From Betaproteobacteria bacterium (GTDB lineage Bacteria; Pseudomonadota; Gammaproteobacteria; Burkholderiales; Burkholderiaceae_C), in contig CANFOR010000192.1 of assembly GCA_947448675.1 (NCBI GenBank), positions 1 through 5,457 of the forward strand: a DNA stretch of 5,457 nt. The letters are read 5' to 3'. The notes beneath the pieces were generated by a model that saw only the letters and a list, made by a program, of their open reading frames with translations, ran no database searches and was not told the origin of the DNA. The translations under genes and the position numbers were made by a program. Positions 4,859-5,457 of this stretch are shown here, piece after piece (position 1 is the stretch's first letter; each line of letters begins with the position of its first letter).

Positions 4859-5457
4859 ATGCAATCCATCATCCGGCAAATCGCCCAAGAAATCAAAGTC
4901 CAAGACCACCAGGTGCAGGCCGCGGTTGACCTGCTCGACGGCGGGGCCACCGTGCCCTTTGTGGCCCGCTACCGCAAAGAGGCCACCGGCGGGCTTGACG
5001 ACATCCAGCTGCGCGAGCTCGAATACCGACTGGGCTACCTGCGCGAGCTGCACGAGCGGCGCACGGCGGTGCTCAAAAGCATCGACGAGCAGGGCAAGCT
5101 GACCGACGCACTACGCGCCGCCATTGCCGCTGTGCCCACCAAGCAAGAGCTGGAAGACATCTACCTGCCCTTTAAGCAAAAGCGCCGCACCAAGGGGCAA
5201 GTTGCCCGCGAGTTTGGCATTGAGCCCCTGGCGGACGCGCTGTTTGCCAACCCCCTGCTCGACCCGGCCACTGAGGCTGCGGCCTACACCCGCCCAGCCG
5301 AAGTGCTCGACGACGGCAAGCCCGGCGCCGATTTCTCCAGCGTGCCCGCCGTGTTAGACGGTGTGCGCGATATTTTGAGCGAGCGCTGGGCCGAAGACGC
5401 CGCGCTCTTGCAGCAGCTGCGCGAATGGCTCTGGGCCGAGGGCCTGCTGCAAAGCAA
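4859..5457 (+). CDS. tex: Tex, transcription accessory / RNA-binding protein, N-terminal part (truncated by window end)
   Basis: The frame opens at ATG 4859 and stays open to the window edge, showing 199 of the roughly 770-800 residues usual for Tex. The N-terminal domain is easily recognised: IIRQIAQEIKVQDHQVQAAV, then DLLDGGATVPFVARYRKEAT, then GGLDDIQLRELEYRLGYLRE, and after that SIDEQGKL and TKQELEDIYLPFKQKRRTKG. These are near-invariant landmarks of the family (YqgF-like, helix-hairpin-helix and S1 RNA-binding domains follow later in the protein and are outside the window). Tex is a conserved cytoplasmic nucleic-acid-binding protein linked to transcription and RNA metabolism; its precise role varies in reports. 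No Shine-Dalgarno is visible before the ATG, but the start agrees with the usual N-terminus and no alternative lies close upstream. It is transcribed away from the DUF1223 gene. Confidence 0.95.
   Translation, partial: MQSIIRQIAQEIKVQDHQVQAAVDLLDGGATVPFVARYRKEATGGLDDIQLRELEYRLGYLRELHERRTAVLKSIDEQGKLTDALRAAIAAVPTKQELEDIYLPFKQKRRTKGQVAREFGIEPLADALFANPLLDPATEAAAYTRPAEVLDDGKPGADFSSVPAVLDGVRDILSERWAEDAALLQQLREWLWAEGLLQS

Overview
The window looks like a chromosomal piece of a GC-rich betaproteobacterium, most likely Burkholderiales (Comamonadaceae-like). This rests on the DnaB extein and Tex protein sequences, on the MerR-like regulator followed by tRNA-Pro(GGG), and on the strong GC bias at third codon positions. 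The taxonomic call is inference from remembered family sequences; no search was run.

Layout, left to right. Positions 2-310 hold the 3' end of a MerR-family regulator gene. It is followed by a consensus -10 box, a complete tRNA-Pro(GGG) gene (339-415) and a strong intrinsic terminator (423-459). Next comes dnaB, the replicative helicase gene (609-3071). It is interrupted by an in-frame intein of 351 codons (1308-2360), inserted inside the Walker A motif between the P-loop Lys and Thr. After a 100-bp AT-rich gap containing a paired-box operator lies a vapBC-type toxin-antitoxin pair (3172-3411 and 3399-3833, overlapping by 13 bp). A convergent gene on the minus strand (3843-4628) encodes an exported DUF1223 protein with a CxxC motif. 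A 230-bp intergenic region with a long inverted repeat then leads into the 5' part of tex (4859 to the window end, truncated).

The main point of interest is the intein. It starts with Ala instead of Cys or Ser, and it carries Trp in block B, Cys in block F and Thr just before the terminal His-Asn, with Thr as the +1 extein residue. That is the WCT signature of class 3 inteins, which splice through a block F cysteine. It also carries two well-formed LAGLIDADG motifs, so it may still be a mobile homing element. Unspliced DnaB would lack an intact P-loop, so helicase activity should depend on splicing. Class 3 DnaB inteins at the P-loop are already known from mycobacteria and their phages. What may be less described is this copy in a betaproteobacterial host. 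I see no CRISPR, insertion sequence or wholly unknown multi-gene system here.
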